DNA of 64,000 nt from Sporothrix humicola (Eukaryota > Ascomycota > Sordariomycetes > Ophiostomatales > Ophiostomataceae), in the NCBI GenBank assembly GCA_021396245.1, contig WNYE01000097.1:62001-126000 (forward strand). Reading direction: 5' to 3'. The notes under the pieces are model-generated. The model was given only the letters and a program-made list of their open reading frames with translations. It did no database searches and was not told where the DNA came from. The translations under genes and the position numbers were made by a program. Shown here one piece after another: positions 1-10,351 of this stretch (position 1 is the stretch's first letter; each line of letters opens with the position of its first letter).

Positions 1-900
1 TGATAAAAGAAAGTAATTGAAGAATATTTAAATATTCGAATAAAACACTAACAAAAATAACCAAGAAGCCATAACGAATTAAATATGGAGCTAAAATGCA
101 AACGCATACTTTGCACGCGGAGGGATATCAAACACATTTCAAGCAAAGAGCGAAGTGCAATAGAACAACAAAACAGGAGAATATCTCAGCAGTAATAGTC
201 AACACAAAGTCAAAGTACCATGCGGCTTACCTTTGGTATACAAATCAGATCAGTAATACGCAAACAAGAGCACAACACTGGACGAATACGAACAGAACAG
301 TGCAAGAACTGGCGACGAAAGTCAATGGCAAGAAAGCATCAATGCGGCAAAAACGGACGAAGCAATAAAAGATGAAAATGTGAAAAAATGTTATGCTAAT
401 GAATGACTTGAAAATGTAGAAGAAAGAAGAAAAAGTATGGTAGAAGAAATGTAGAAAGATACAAAGAGAAAAAAAGGTATACCAGATGGTCAAAAATGGT
501 ACAAATAGAAGTTAAAAGTTAAAAAAGAAGAAGAGAGAAGAAGAAGAAAAATGGTATCTCATCCCTCTTGAAACCCTCGTCCCACACATGAAGAATGATA
601 AAAATAGTAAAGAAAAATACATCTCCCACGTAAATCCAAAAGAAGAAAATATGGCATCAGCCAAGAATGAAAACCGGAGGCAACCAAGATGCACGAGAGG
701 AAAGTCCGCACTACTTAGGCAGGACTACCTCTTTTACATTCTCGGCCGCCTCGAACCCGCCAGTTGAAACGCCGCCAAGCCAAGAGAATGTCACTCCTGT
801 TTTTTGAAGGTGCCAGAAAAACAGAATCCAAAGAGAATGAGCTGCCCGAGCCCTGTCAAATCACGCCGAGAAAAGAAAGGAAGGGAAAACAACGCTTAAT
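1..900. other. AT-rich intergenic sequence at the left edge
   Basis: Roughly the first 680 bases are A-rich and AT-rich, with many short purine runs. The remainder grades into the GC-rich 3' end of the SH3-protein gene. No reading frame here looks coding: frames are short, rich in Lys/Arg or Phe/Ser, and lack recognisable motifs. It probably includes the 3' untranslated region of the minus-strand gene that ends at 901. Confidence 0.6.
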
Positions 901-2951
901 TTAGTAGGCTTGACCGGGGACGGGCTTGCGGCCAATGGAATTGGTCGGACGCATTTGCTGGCCCTGAGGACCCATGGGGCTCGGTCCTGGTGGCGTGACC
1001 TTGCGGGCACCCATGCCGGGGTTGCCGGGGCTCTGTGGCCGAGGAGCGCCAGCAGGGCCAGCAGGAGCACCGGAAAGCTCAGCCGGTGCACCGGGGGCGG
1101 GGCTCATGGAGCGAGCACCAGCATTGGCGGGCGACGCAGACCGGGGAGGACCGCCGTAGGGCGACTGCGGGCGCATCTGGTTGTTGAGCATCTGCGTCGG
1201 CGACATGCCGGGGCCGCCAGCTCCTTGTGGCGTGTTGGGGCGGTTAGTGGCGGGCGACTGTGGCCGGCCCTGACCGGGCATCATGGACGTGGGCACACCC
1301 ATGGGGCCGGGGCCCATACGGCCAGGGCCACCGGGACCGCCCTGGGGAGTTATGGGACGACCGCTGGGGTTGACGGGCGGGCCAGGGCGGGCACCGTTCT
1401 GGGGCGGGCGGGGCTTCACAGGACGGGTAGACAGACACGTGCGCGGAACAACACCCTGCTTAGAGCGGTCGAGGCGAATACAGAGTGCCTAGTTATGTTA
1501 GTATAAGATGTAAAGTGCAAATAAAGTCAAAATGCAGGGGAGGGGATACGTACCCATCCATCGTCGTACTCGTGCAGAAGGCGAACAAGCTGGCCGGCAC
1601 GCAGCTCTAGCTCGTCCTCGAGCGTGGGCTTGAAGTCGAGCTGGACACGGTGAACAGTAGACACGGCCGGGCCACCGGCAGCAGCAATAGCAGCACCGCT
1701 GGCCGAGGCATCCACGGGCACACCCGAGGCGATCGAGTGCATGCTGTATTCGGTACCGGCCGGGCTGGGCGGGACAGCGCCGAGGTTGCTGTTCGGTGCA
1801 GCCAGAGTCAGGTCAAGAGCGTTGGGGCCATCCTTGCGGGTCGAGGCCTTGCGGGTCAGCATGGTGCCAGCAGCAGCGCCGGCCGCAGCGCCGCCAGCAA
1901 AGGCGGCGCCGTTGCCCATGATGGAGCCGCTGGGCGAGACAGGCGAGACACCGTTAGCATCCGGGCTCGTCGGGCCCATGCCGGGGAAGCCGTGCTGCGA
2001 GGGCGAGAAGGGCGAGTTGAGGCGCTGGGCACCATCGCCAAAGGGATTGTTGCCGTCGTTGCCGGTCGAGGGGCGGTCCCAGGCGCTGCCGGGCTGGCCA
2101 CGGTTGCTCATGGGCGGCTGGTCGCGCATGGCAATGTTGGCGCCGCGGCTCTGGCGACGGCTGGGGAAGCCGCTGTCATACTGCGAGGCACCAGCGGCGG
2201 CACCGCCAGCAGCAGCGCCGGCACCGGCGCCACCCAGGAACTGCGCAACGGGCTTGAAGCTCAGCCGCGACGGATTTTGCTTGACACCGCCAATGGCTGC
2301 GCTGTCGGCAAAGGGGCCGTTAACCTTTTCGTCGTCGGCTATCCGGCGAGCCTCGACCTTCTGGCGGTGCTTGCGGAAGAGGAAGAAGACAATCGCAAAC
2401 ACGAAGAACACACCGGCCAGAACACCAATGGCAATGCCCGCCTTGGCACCTGTGCTGGTGCCTGTTGTCGCGGCGGGCGTGCTTGTTGCGGAGACGGCAG
2501 AGGCCGTTGTTGACGTCTGCGTTATGCCACGGTGCGTTGTGTCAACGGCCAGTTTCGTGTCTGAGGGCGCGGCCGTTGTGGCAATGGATGTTGGCAGACC
2601 GGTTGATGTGTCGGTGGTCTTGGCTGCCGCCTTTGTTGATTTTGACGTTGTTGTTGCCTTCTTTGTAGAGGACGTTGTCGTGGTCTGGGGTGTTGTTGTC
2701 TTTGCGGTCGCCTTTGGTGATGTCTTTGTCGTCAGCGGGCCGGTGTATGTGCTCGGAGCGTCTGTTGTCAGGACCGTCTTGGTATTGGTCTTTGTCTTGT
2801 GCTCCTTTTCTGATGTTGTGGAAGTCGTCTTTGTGTCCTTTGAGTCCTTGTCGTCGCTGGGGTCAAAGGCGTTGCCGACGGCGCTGGTGATTTGATCCCA
2901 CAGGTCGCGACGGCCGAGGCCGTGCGGGTGCACGGGGCCTGCTTGAGCCAT
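901..2951 (-). CDS. Single-pass membrane protein with Ser/Thr-rich ectodomain and cytoplasmic SH3 domain
   Basis: Predicted 661-residue protein in two exons (2951-1554 and 1488-901). The 65-nt intron has donor GTACGT, a CTAAC-like branch (ataac/taact) and acceptor CTAG. Splicing restores the SH3 domain: exon 1 ends YDDGW and exon 2 continues ALCIRLDRSKQGVVP, the usual end of an SH3 fold. Residues about 35-168 are Thr/Ser/Lys-rich and mucin-like. Residues about 171-193 (AIGVLAGVFFVFAIVFFLF) form one membrane helix followed by basic RKHRQK. The region 230-430 is Gly/Ala/Pro-rich and the SH3 spans about 433-490. The last 170 residues are a Pro/Gly/Met-rich tail. There is no cleavable signal peptide, so a type III topology like yeast Fus1 is likely. 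Architecture suggests a surface sensor or adaptor in polarity or cell-wall signalling; the partner is unknown. A Sho1 orthologue is unlikely, since only one membrane helix is present. Confidence 0.85.
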
Positions 2952-5900
2952 TGCGCCGAGTTACCTTTTGGGGGGGAAAAGTCAATGCGTTGAAAATGCA
3001 GATGCAGATGAAATCTCGCGATGCGATGCTCCCAAGAGATTCGCAGAAATGAAGCACGCAGTCGACAAAGAACACCAAAAACCAAGGGAAAAAAATGGAG
3101 AGATGCAAGGGAAGGGCGAAAGAGAAGTTGTCGAGAAGGAGGAAAAGATGGCCGGGTTGTCGATCGAGTTCGAAAGAGAAGAAAAAAACGAGATACGATG
3201 CGAGGGTGGTCGGCAGGCGGTGTATCCGTATAAGAAAGAAATCGATGGCCGTGTAAGTCCTGCGGCGTGCACTGGAATGGAATGCGCGAGGCGGAAGGCT
3301 GGGGCGTGGTCGAGCTTAAGTTGCGCCTATGAAGTGTCGCGAGAGCGGGATGAAGGCGAGTCGACTGGAATGTAGGCCAGTGACAATGTAAGACACTCCC
3401 GTACCTGGCGGTGGCCTGTCTGTTGGTGATCTAGGTGATCAAGTCTGAGTGACTTGTTGTCGTCGGTAAAAATCCGCGTAGAAAAAAGGAAAGAATGTAC
3501 CGGGTTAGGTGAATCGGGAAAAAAGAGCGTGGAGATATGGAGCAAAGAGAGTGATGCTCCGCGTGGATGTCGTAGATAAAAAAAAGGAGGGACTGAAAAT
3601 AGAGAGAGAAAATAGTAGAAAAAAGAGTGGAAAAGAGTGACAGAGACAAAATACGTCTCGCGTTTGCTGCAAGATCACCACGTCGAAAGGAATGGCGATG
3701 CAACAGGAAACGACCTGCAAGATGCAAAAAAAGAACGTGGATGCAGAAGAAGGGGAAGAAAGGAGAGGTTTGGAAAACTGGGAACGGATCGGATGCGGTG
3801 GATAAGAGAGATTCTCAGTGAGATGGGGCCTGCCAAGACTGCGACCACTGGCCACAGGAGGGCAACTGGCAACCTGAGCAGCAAACAGGGGAGGCAACGA
3901 GCGGTGCAGACGTCCAGAGTGACAGCGGAGGCGGTGGTCGCCGCGAACCAGGGGTTCAAAGTCTTTTTCCTACTCAACTCCACCACCGTATTTGCGTATC
4001 CAACGCTGTGAGGATGTCCATCTGCACAAAAAGCACAGCCAGCTGCTTGGCACACAACTGTGCGCACATACCCTTGATCGCAAGGGGGCCCATCTTTTCC
4101 ATTTAGGTGGTTTTTCGAGCATATTAAGCTGCGCCCTCACTTGATGGCTAGGAACAGAAGTTGTGCACGCAGCCTCAGGTGATGAAGGCCTGACGACTCG
4201 TATTGGCCGTTGAAAGCAAGGGCAGAGACACCAGGAGGCAGCACTCCCTGCCGTTCCTGATCCCTAAGACATGGTCGGTGAGGCTCTTCTTTGTTTCCCG
4301 TCTTTCAATGTTTACTCGAATCTACTTCCTCTTCTCACCCAAGCAGAATTCTCAACATCACCGGTTGATATTTTTGATGCCTTCTCTTCTTCTTTTTCTC
4401 GGCGTTGATGGAATTTTGGCTTGGACCCTGCTTTTTTGCTTCCCTTTCTGGTGTGGTGGATGCTTGAGAACACGAGAGCAAAGAGAGTTTTGTGGGTGAG
4501 TGGGTGTGATGCTGTGGAGTTGGGGATCGAAGTTAGACCACACAAGCACTCGCAAGCAACAACAAGCACCACAAGAAAGTGTGGCACCCGCCCCAGGCAC
4601 CATTCCAACGCCATTGGCTGGTTCCCCTGACTTGAAGGTGGTCCAAGAAGAACGGTTTTCTGTCGAATAGGAGCCGGCCTGCGCAAGCCCCAATTAGCGA
4701 AATGAAACGAGACAGGGGTCAATGCTGGCCGAAAAAGCAAGTTACGCTTTCCCACAAACCGTCAAGCGTTGTCTGTTCTTGCAGAAACAACTGCGAGGGG
4801 CACAGGACGAGGGACAGCGAAGAGGATGAAGAGACGTAGCGTGTTGAAAAAGGGAAAGGGGTAGATGCAGGTACATCGCATCCCTTTCTCCAGTTTTCCT
4901 TCTTCTGATGAAGCGTCGTCTTTTGAGTTTTGAGGCGGTTGGTTTATTGGAACTGGTCCATTGTGGGAAAGGGCAAATGCGGCAACCTCACGATCCCACA
5001 GCCTTCTCGAAGGCTGCCTGAAGAGGCCTCAGAGGACACCGAAGAGTGCACAGTCGTGGCCCACGTCACATGGAGATGGAGCAATATTTCATGCGGCGTG
5101 TCAGTATTACGACGTATGTCATATGTCGTAAGAGGAAGCTCGACACTTTGTCACGTCGTCGTGTGCGCCGTTAGATCCGTCAAGATGCAGGAGGATGAGG
5201 AAAAACGAGAACGAACCCCCACAACGAAATCCATACGGCTCCTTTGCCCCATTCTGCGGTTTTTTCTGTGTGGCTTTTGGCACTGAGCCTTTTGTCGGTG
5301 AGAATTGTGCACTGAAGGCAAGCACTGAAGCGCTGTGTCGAGTCTGGTTTCGTGCAAATTCCTGAGCGTCTCGGCGGCTGCTTCTCATTTCTCCATGGGA
5401 TTGTCGAGGTGATGAGCATGCCGATCATTTTTGTTGTGATTCCTGTCTAGCGAGAAGGGAGAAGGGAGACGGGCTCGACGGGAGAGGAAAAGGGGGGAAA
5501 GACAACAAGACGGTTCGGAAACAGGAAAGATCGACAGAACGGCAACAACTGGCCCCCAAACGGCCATGTCGCTCCTTCCCTTTCCCACGAGTCGACCGCT
5601 ATCATCTCACGGTGAGCATCACCGCCTTCTGGTTGCGGAAAGTGCTGCCGTCTGAGCGACACCTGAGGAAGGCACGATGCTGCTTCTTTTCACAATAACG
5701 AATACGGCAGTAACTCAGGTCGCTCTTTCTCTTTTTGCGGTGTTCTGACGGGATGCAATTAAGAGTAGTAAATTACAAACGGTGATCGATACTGAAACCG
5801 GCATATTGTCACCAAACACTCTCTATGATGCGGAGATGTGGAAGAGCAAGAGGAATCCACCGCACGTTGTACAATACGAACAGAGCAGACTTTCGACTTT

Positions 5901-7438
5901 CAAACTTCAACCTTCAACTCTATTCCTCGGCACCAGGATCAGAGCACGGGAGGCAAAGACGAACGACATATGATCGGCGAGCCTTCCCGTTTGCTGTTTC
6001 GAGTTTCCTGTTGAGAACCAAAAGGTCGGAATCCAAGGATTTGTGTGGCGTTTGCGTTTCTGGATTTCCTTGCTTTTTGCGAGCAAAAGTCCCAACAGAC
6101 GGTTGAGAAATGCGTTGTTTCTATCTGTGACCGCCTGTCTTGGACCTCCCGTGTGCGCCTGACCTGAGAAAGGGCTGAGATGTGAGAAACGCCAAAAGAC
6201 TCTTGGATGCAAGGCAAACGAGGCAAAGTCTTGCCATGAAAACCTGTTTTCCATCTTGAAACGCTGGACCGAGTGGATTGTCTCCTCTTTTTCTTGACTT
6301 TATTTTTTGAGTGGTCCCTGTCAAAATCCTCCGACAGGCCCAGCAGAGAAAGCGAAGGGAAAAGGAAGGGAGAAAAGAGAGACAAGACGAAAAAAGATGA
6401 GATGATCGACGGCTTTGGTTGCCGTTTCGGGCCACGCGCAAAGCGCGTGCAAACCCACGCAGTCGCTCTCGCTCTCAGAGGCTCTGTTTGCAGCCGAGCG
6501 TTGTTCGAGTCAGTCAGTTTCGTCGGTCTTTGCTTTCCGTTTTTCTTACGCAGAATGGAGTTGAGAAAGGCGAACGTGCACGACTGGTATTTTGACAGGC
6601 CTCTCCAATCTGTGTCTATCTGTGGACCGTGATCTTCATCTACGGATACGCGCTGTCACCGAAAGCAATGATAAAGTTTTGGCAGATGTTGTGTTACGGG
6701 GCTTCGGCACGGGAAGATGCAGGGAGGTGCAGACCTGTCTCTGATCGGCGGCCTGCCGGTCGTTTGATACTGTCAGAGCGACTCGTTTTCGCTGGTGTTT
6801 GCAGGCCGGAAGGCCGAAATGGCCGTGATGCTGGCCGCCGACAGTTTGCCGTTTGTTTCTGGGCCTCTGAGAAAGGCCATGCTCAGTTCTGTGGCGGCGT
6901 GGATTGGCTCGGGATACAAAGTCTGCCTTGCACCATGTTTGGAGCATGGGTTCGCGGGAGTTTTCATGGGTTCGGTGACGACCATTTTGTTAGTACGAAG
7001 CATGCATTTTGGATTCATTTCACTCATTCAGAGCGTTAAATTACGTGGAGCACAAAATTACAGTGACAAGAGGCGCGCCAAAAGACAGTAAAAGAGAGTC
7101 GTGATGGCGAGAGTGGCTTGGGCTGAGCCAGGGTTCATGAAACGGACCCCTGTGGAAACCATGTCCGGGGTAAGAAAGTCACTGAAAGCTTTAAATTATG
7201 GAAATTGTTGATTTTATTTCGCTGGCCATCAAATGAATATGGAGGAATCAAACAAAGACGCCACCAAAATGATGGGATAACATCAAACCCAGATTCACTC
7301 AAACAAGACAATGTGCTAATGTGCTCTATTGACGTCAGGCTTGTGCGCACTACAACGCTATTCATGATATTCTATCCCGTATCAAACGCCGTAATGTTTC
7401 TACCTCAAATCGGCTCCCTCAAACCCGGCTCCCTCTTC
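2952..7438. other. Long intergenic region between the SH3-protein and Naf1 genes
   Basis: No supported gene. From about 2960 to 3830 the plus strand is purine-rich, so it is pyrimidine-rich on the minus strand; this fits the promoter and leader of the minus-strand SH3 gene. The rest is mixed-composition sequence with short frames lacking conserved motifs. A TTACGAC...GTCGTAA inverted repeat lies at 5107-5131. The last 300 bases before 7439 are AT-rich and probably hold the 3' untranslated region of Naf1. Confidence 0.55.
5107..5131. repeat. Small inverted repeat TTACGAC/GTCGTAA
   Basis: TTACGAC (5107-5113) and GTCGTAA (5125-5131) are perfect inverse complements separated by 11 nt. The right arm contains the 9-mer TATGTCGTA (5122-5130), which recurs elsewhere in the window. 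No gene is nearby. It could be a protein-binding site or the footprint of a small mobile element. Confidence 0.5.
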
Positions 7439-9676
7439 TCATGATGAAGGAGGAGGCTGCTGACCCCAGCCTGGCGGCGGTGGCGGCGGTGTTTGTCCCT
7501 GAGCACCCCGCTGCAAGAGGTACTGGAAGGTAGCCGCTACATCTATCGGTGGTGCAGCAGGTGCCGGTTGTTGCTGTTGTTGTTGAGGCGGTTGATATGC
7601 TGGCGGTTGATACTGGAACGGGTAACTTTGCTGCTGCTGTTGCTGTTGAGGCCATGCTGGCGGAGCTGCCGGTGCTTGTTGTTGCTGCTGCTGCTGTGCT
7701 TGCTGAAGCAGCTGCTGGATGTTCACATTGCCTAGAAGGGCTGCTGCCGCTGCCATATTTGCGGCTGTTGGCGGTGGCGGTGGGATGCTGCCGGACTGAG
7801 GCGGAGGCGGCGGGGGAGGGAACGGCATACCGGCAAACGGCCATGGAGCGGTTTGGCCTTGCTGGAGCTGTGGTGGTGGCGGCGGAGAAGTTGTGTTGCC
7901 AAAGGTGAAAGGGATTGTCGGTGCCGACGGTGCGCTGCCACTGCCGTTGTTGTTGTAATTGCTGGAGCCAGCGTTATTGTTGTTATAGTTGCTGTTGCTG
8001 TTGCTGTTGCGGTTTCCACCGTTCCAGCCGCCACGGCCGCCTCTGTTGTTATCATAGCCGCCGCGACCGCCCCGGAAACCTCCTCCACGGTTACCACCAC
8101 GGCCATATCCACCGGCACTACCGGGGCTGCCACCACCGCGGTTGAGGCGCTGGTTGCCGTGGAACGGGCTGCCACCCTGGTGGCCTGCCGCACTGGCATT
8201 GGTGTTTGTGTTGTTGGATGGCGGTGGCACGGGGGGCAGGCCATGGGCGTTCTGGCCAAAGTTGGCGGGACGGGTGAGAGGCTTGTAGGGACCGTCATCC
8301 TCGTCATCGTCGTACTTGAGACCGCCGCCGCTGCTGCCACCGTTGACCTCGTTCCGTAGCGGATGTGCTCCACGGTTGTTGTTCTGTCCCCGCTTGCCGC
8401 CCCGCTCGTTGCCAGCACCAGATGCACCGCCGCGCCTCCGTGCCTTGAGCTCTCGCTTGTGCGCCGCCTCCTTCTCGTCGTCCGAGAACTCAGCCTCTTC
8501 CGCGCCGACCTCCTCGTCGTGCAGGTTGCTGGCGTCGGAGCCCTTGATGTTGCGCAACTCTTCGGTGAACACAAAGGAGGCATGCTTGGTTGGATAGTAC
8601 AGGTCATGGCCGGCCTCGAGGCCGTCCTTGGCAATGTCCGAGACCTGGGCAAAGCGCAGCACGTACATGGGGCTGCGCACATTGCCAATGACGTCGGCGA
8701 CGACACCAATCACTGTGCGGTCCGCCTTGCACAGAACAGAACCGGCATCCAGGACACGGTACGCGCCGTCTGTGTTGCCGCGGATGACGGCCGAGTTCTC
8801 GACAATGTGCAGGATGGGGCCCAGCAGGACGACCTCGTCGTTGGGGCCGATATCGACCTCGGGCTTGGGCGGTGCCATTTCGGGCTCTTCGTTTTTGCTG
8901 CGAATGTTGCCGCCGCCGCGGTTGCCGCCCTCTTCGTCGTCGTCCGAATCCTGCATGGCCGACTCCATGAGCATACGCACGGTCTCTTGGACGCCCAACG
9001 CATCGGCCTCAGAGCCTGCCTCATCGTCATCGTCGTCGGAATCGCTCGAGCTGTCCGAGTCGGAAGAAGACGATTCGTAGGGCGACGAGTCGGCCTCCCA
9101 GTCCACACCCTCACCCTCCGCCGTTTCGGCTGTCGGGCCTTCTAAAGTTGCTGCCGCTGTAGGCTGGATGACCTGGGGCGGGTCTTGTGCGCTCGCTTCT
9201 TGCGGTCCTGCGTCGTCTTGGGATTGTGCGTTGTTGGCAGTGTCGACATCCATGGAGCCGTTGAGCATGGCCTCCAGCGCGTCCGTGACGTGTGGTTGGG
9301 CGGCAGGTACAGCGGTCTCGTCTTTCGCAGGTTCATGGGAGTCGGTCATCTCGGTGTTCTCTGTCTCTGTCGTGACAGCCGGTGCAGCCTCCTCCTTGGG
9401 AGCTTCTGTCGTCGCTGGAGCATCGCCGTCGACGTTCATGGCGTCTTCTGAAACTGTCGCTGCAGTCGCGGGTATCTCTGATGGCTGGGTAGGTGCAACA
9501 ACCTCGTCGGCAATAGGCTGGGCCTGGTCGGCCGTTGCTGTCGTCAATGGTTCGGTAGATGTGATCTCTGTGTTGTCGGCAACAGTCTCGACCGTCGTCT
9601 CAGGCACGATGGCCTCTGTTGGTGCCGCAGTCGCCTCAGGCGCAGACGTGACAGGAGCCTCAGTCGTGTCAGCCAT
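7439..9676 (-). CDS. NAF1: Naf1, H/ACA ribonucleoprotein assembly factor
   Basis: A 745-residue single-exon gene. Naf1 is a nuclear shuttling factor that loads onto Cbf5/dyskerin during H/ACA snoRNP assembly and is later replaced by Gar1. Residues 1-190 are acidic and Ala/Thr/Pro-rich. An Asp/Ser/Glu tract covers about 197-250. The Gar1/Naf1 core barrel is at about 270-380, with the typical segments VVLLGPILHIVENSAVIRG, VLDAGSVLC, VIGVVADVIGNV and SPMYVLRF. A basic helix (KRELKARRR) follows at about 407-415. The C-terminal half is low complexity: RGG/GGY repeats, an Asn/Ser stretch, then Pro- and Gln-rich blocks encoded by CAG/CAA runs. It is longer than yeast Naf1 (about 490 residues), mainly because of these tails. 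The gene is transcribed divergently from ALG9 across a 671-bp gap. Confidence 0.92.
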   Translation of the reverse strand: MADTTEAPVTSAPEATAAPTEAIVPETTVETVADNTEITSTEPLTTATADQAQPIADEVVAPTQPSEIPATAATVSEDAMNVDGDAPATTEAPKEEAAPAVTTETENTEMTDSHEPAKDETAVPAAQPHVTDALEAMLNGSMDVDTANNAQSQDDAGPQEASAQDPPQVIQPTAAATLEGPTAETAEGEGVDWEADSSPYESSSSDSDSSSDSDDDDDEAGSEADALGVQETVRMLMESAMQDSDDDEEGGNRGGGNIRSKNEEPEMAPPKPEVDIGPNDEVVLLGPILHIVENSAVIRGNTDGAYRVLDAGSVLCKADRTVIGVVADVIGNVRSPMYVLRFAQVSDIAKDGLEAGHDLYYPTKHASFVFTEELRNIKGSDASNLHDEEVGAEEAEFSDDEKEAAHKRELKARRRGGASGAGNERGGKRGQNNNRGAHPLRNEVNGGSSGGGLKYDDDEDDGPYKPLTRPANFGQNAHGLPPVPPPSNNTNTNASAAGHQGGSPFHGNQRLNRGGGSPGSAGGYGRGGNRGGGFRGGRGGYDNNRGGRGGWNGGNRNSNSNSNYNNNNAGSSNYNNNGSGSAPSAPTIPFTFGNTTSPPPPPQLQQGQTAPWPFAGMPFPPPPPPPQSGSIPPPPPTAANMAAAAALLGNVNIQQLLQQAQQQQQQQAPAAPPAWPQQQQQQQSYPFQYQPPAYQPPQQQQQQPAPAAPPIDVAATFQYLLQRGAQGQTPPPPPPGWGQQPPPSS

Positions 9677-10347
9677 CTTGGAGAGTAGAAATGGCGTATG
9701 AGGATCGTAAAAAGTAAAATGAAGAGAAATGTCTTCGATCTGGTCAATGGAGGAAGAGCGAGCTGGGCAACTTGCACTGAAAAAAAGTTCTTACCGCCAA
9801 CTGATAAGAACTTTTTCTGCCGCCAAAATTTCCTTATCGCCCAGTGATTGCCCCATTGAAGAAATGGCTGTTCTTTGAAGATTACCTAATCCTGCTTCAG
9901 GGCGCTCCTTCCTTGTGAACCTGCGTTTTCCACGCCTCGGCCCCCTACAAAAAAGGTTCGCGGCGGCAGGGGAAGGGGCGATTGGGGCGACGCGGGCGGG
10001 CCCCTTCCACGAAAGGACTAGCGCGTTCTTCTGGCGTATGGAATGCTGTCCTGTATTTCGAAACTCCGACGGGAAGGAAGCTCCCTGTGGGTTTCGATCT
10101 CAACAACTTGCAGTAAGCTGTTGAACAGCCTTTCTACTTTTTGCCTTGTGATTGTCGCATTTTGTTGAGGGCAGCTTTTCGCGACAACGCCACCTCCTGC
10201 TTTTGCTTTTCGACTGCCGACACTGGCATTGACTGTCAATATTATCGATACAACCTTCGCAATTGAAAAGAAGACGCGACTCCCACCTTCAACTTGCCTT
10301 CTGCCGTCCGACCTCTTCCCCTCTTCAACCTCAGATCAAATGGCAAA
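9677..10347. promoter_or_regulatory. Divergent promoter region of NAF1 and ALG9 with an inverted repeat
   Basis: This 671-bp spacer must hold both promoters. The arms AAAAAGTTCTTA (ending at 9793) and TAAGAACTTTTT (starting at 9805) form a perfect 12-bp inverted repeat with an 11-nt spacer, about 105-140 bp upstream of the NAF1 start codon. CCGCCAA occurs twice, at 9794 in the spacer and again just beyond the right arm. The repeat may be a paired factor site, or a hairpin if it lies within the NAF1 leader. Confidence 0.5.
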
Positions 10348-10351
10348 ATGA
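10340..10351 (+). promoter_or_regulatory. Three-codon upstream ORF overlapping the ALG9 start codon
   Basis: The leader contains ATGGCAAAATGA: an AUG at 10340, two sense codons, then TGA. Its last four bases, ATGA (10348-10351), contain the ALG9 AUG at 10348. Both AUGs have A at -3. The arrangement could lower translation or require leaky scanning or reinitiation. Whether 10340 lies inside the mRNA is not known from sequence alone. Confidence 0.4.
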
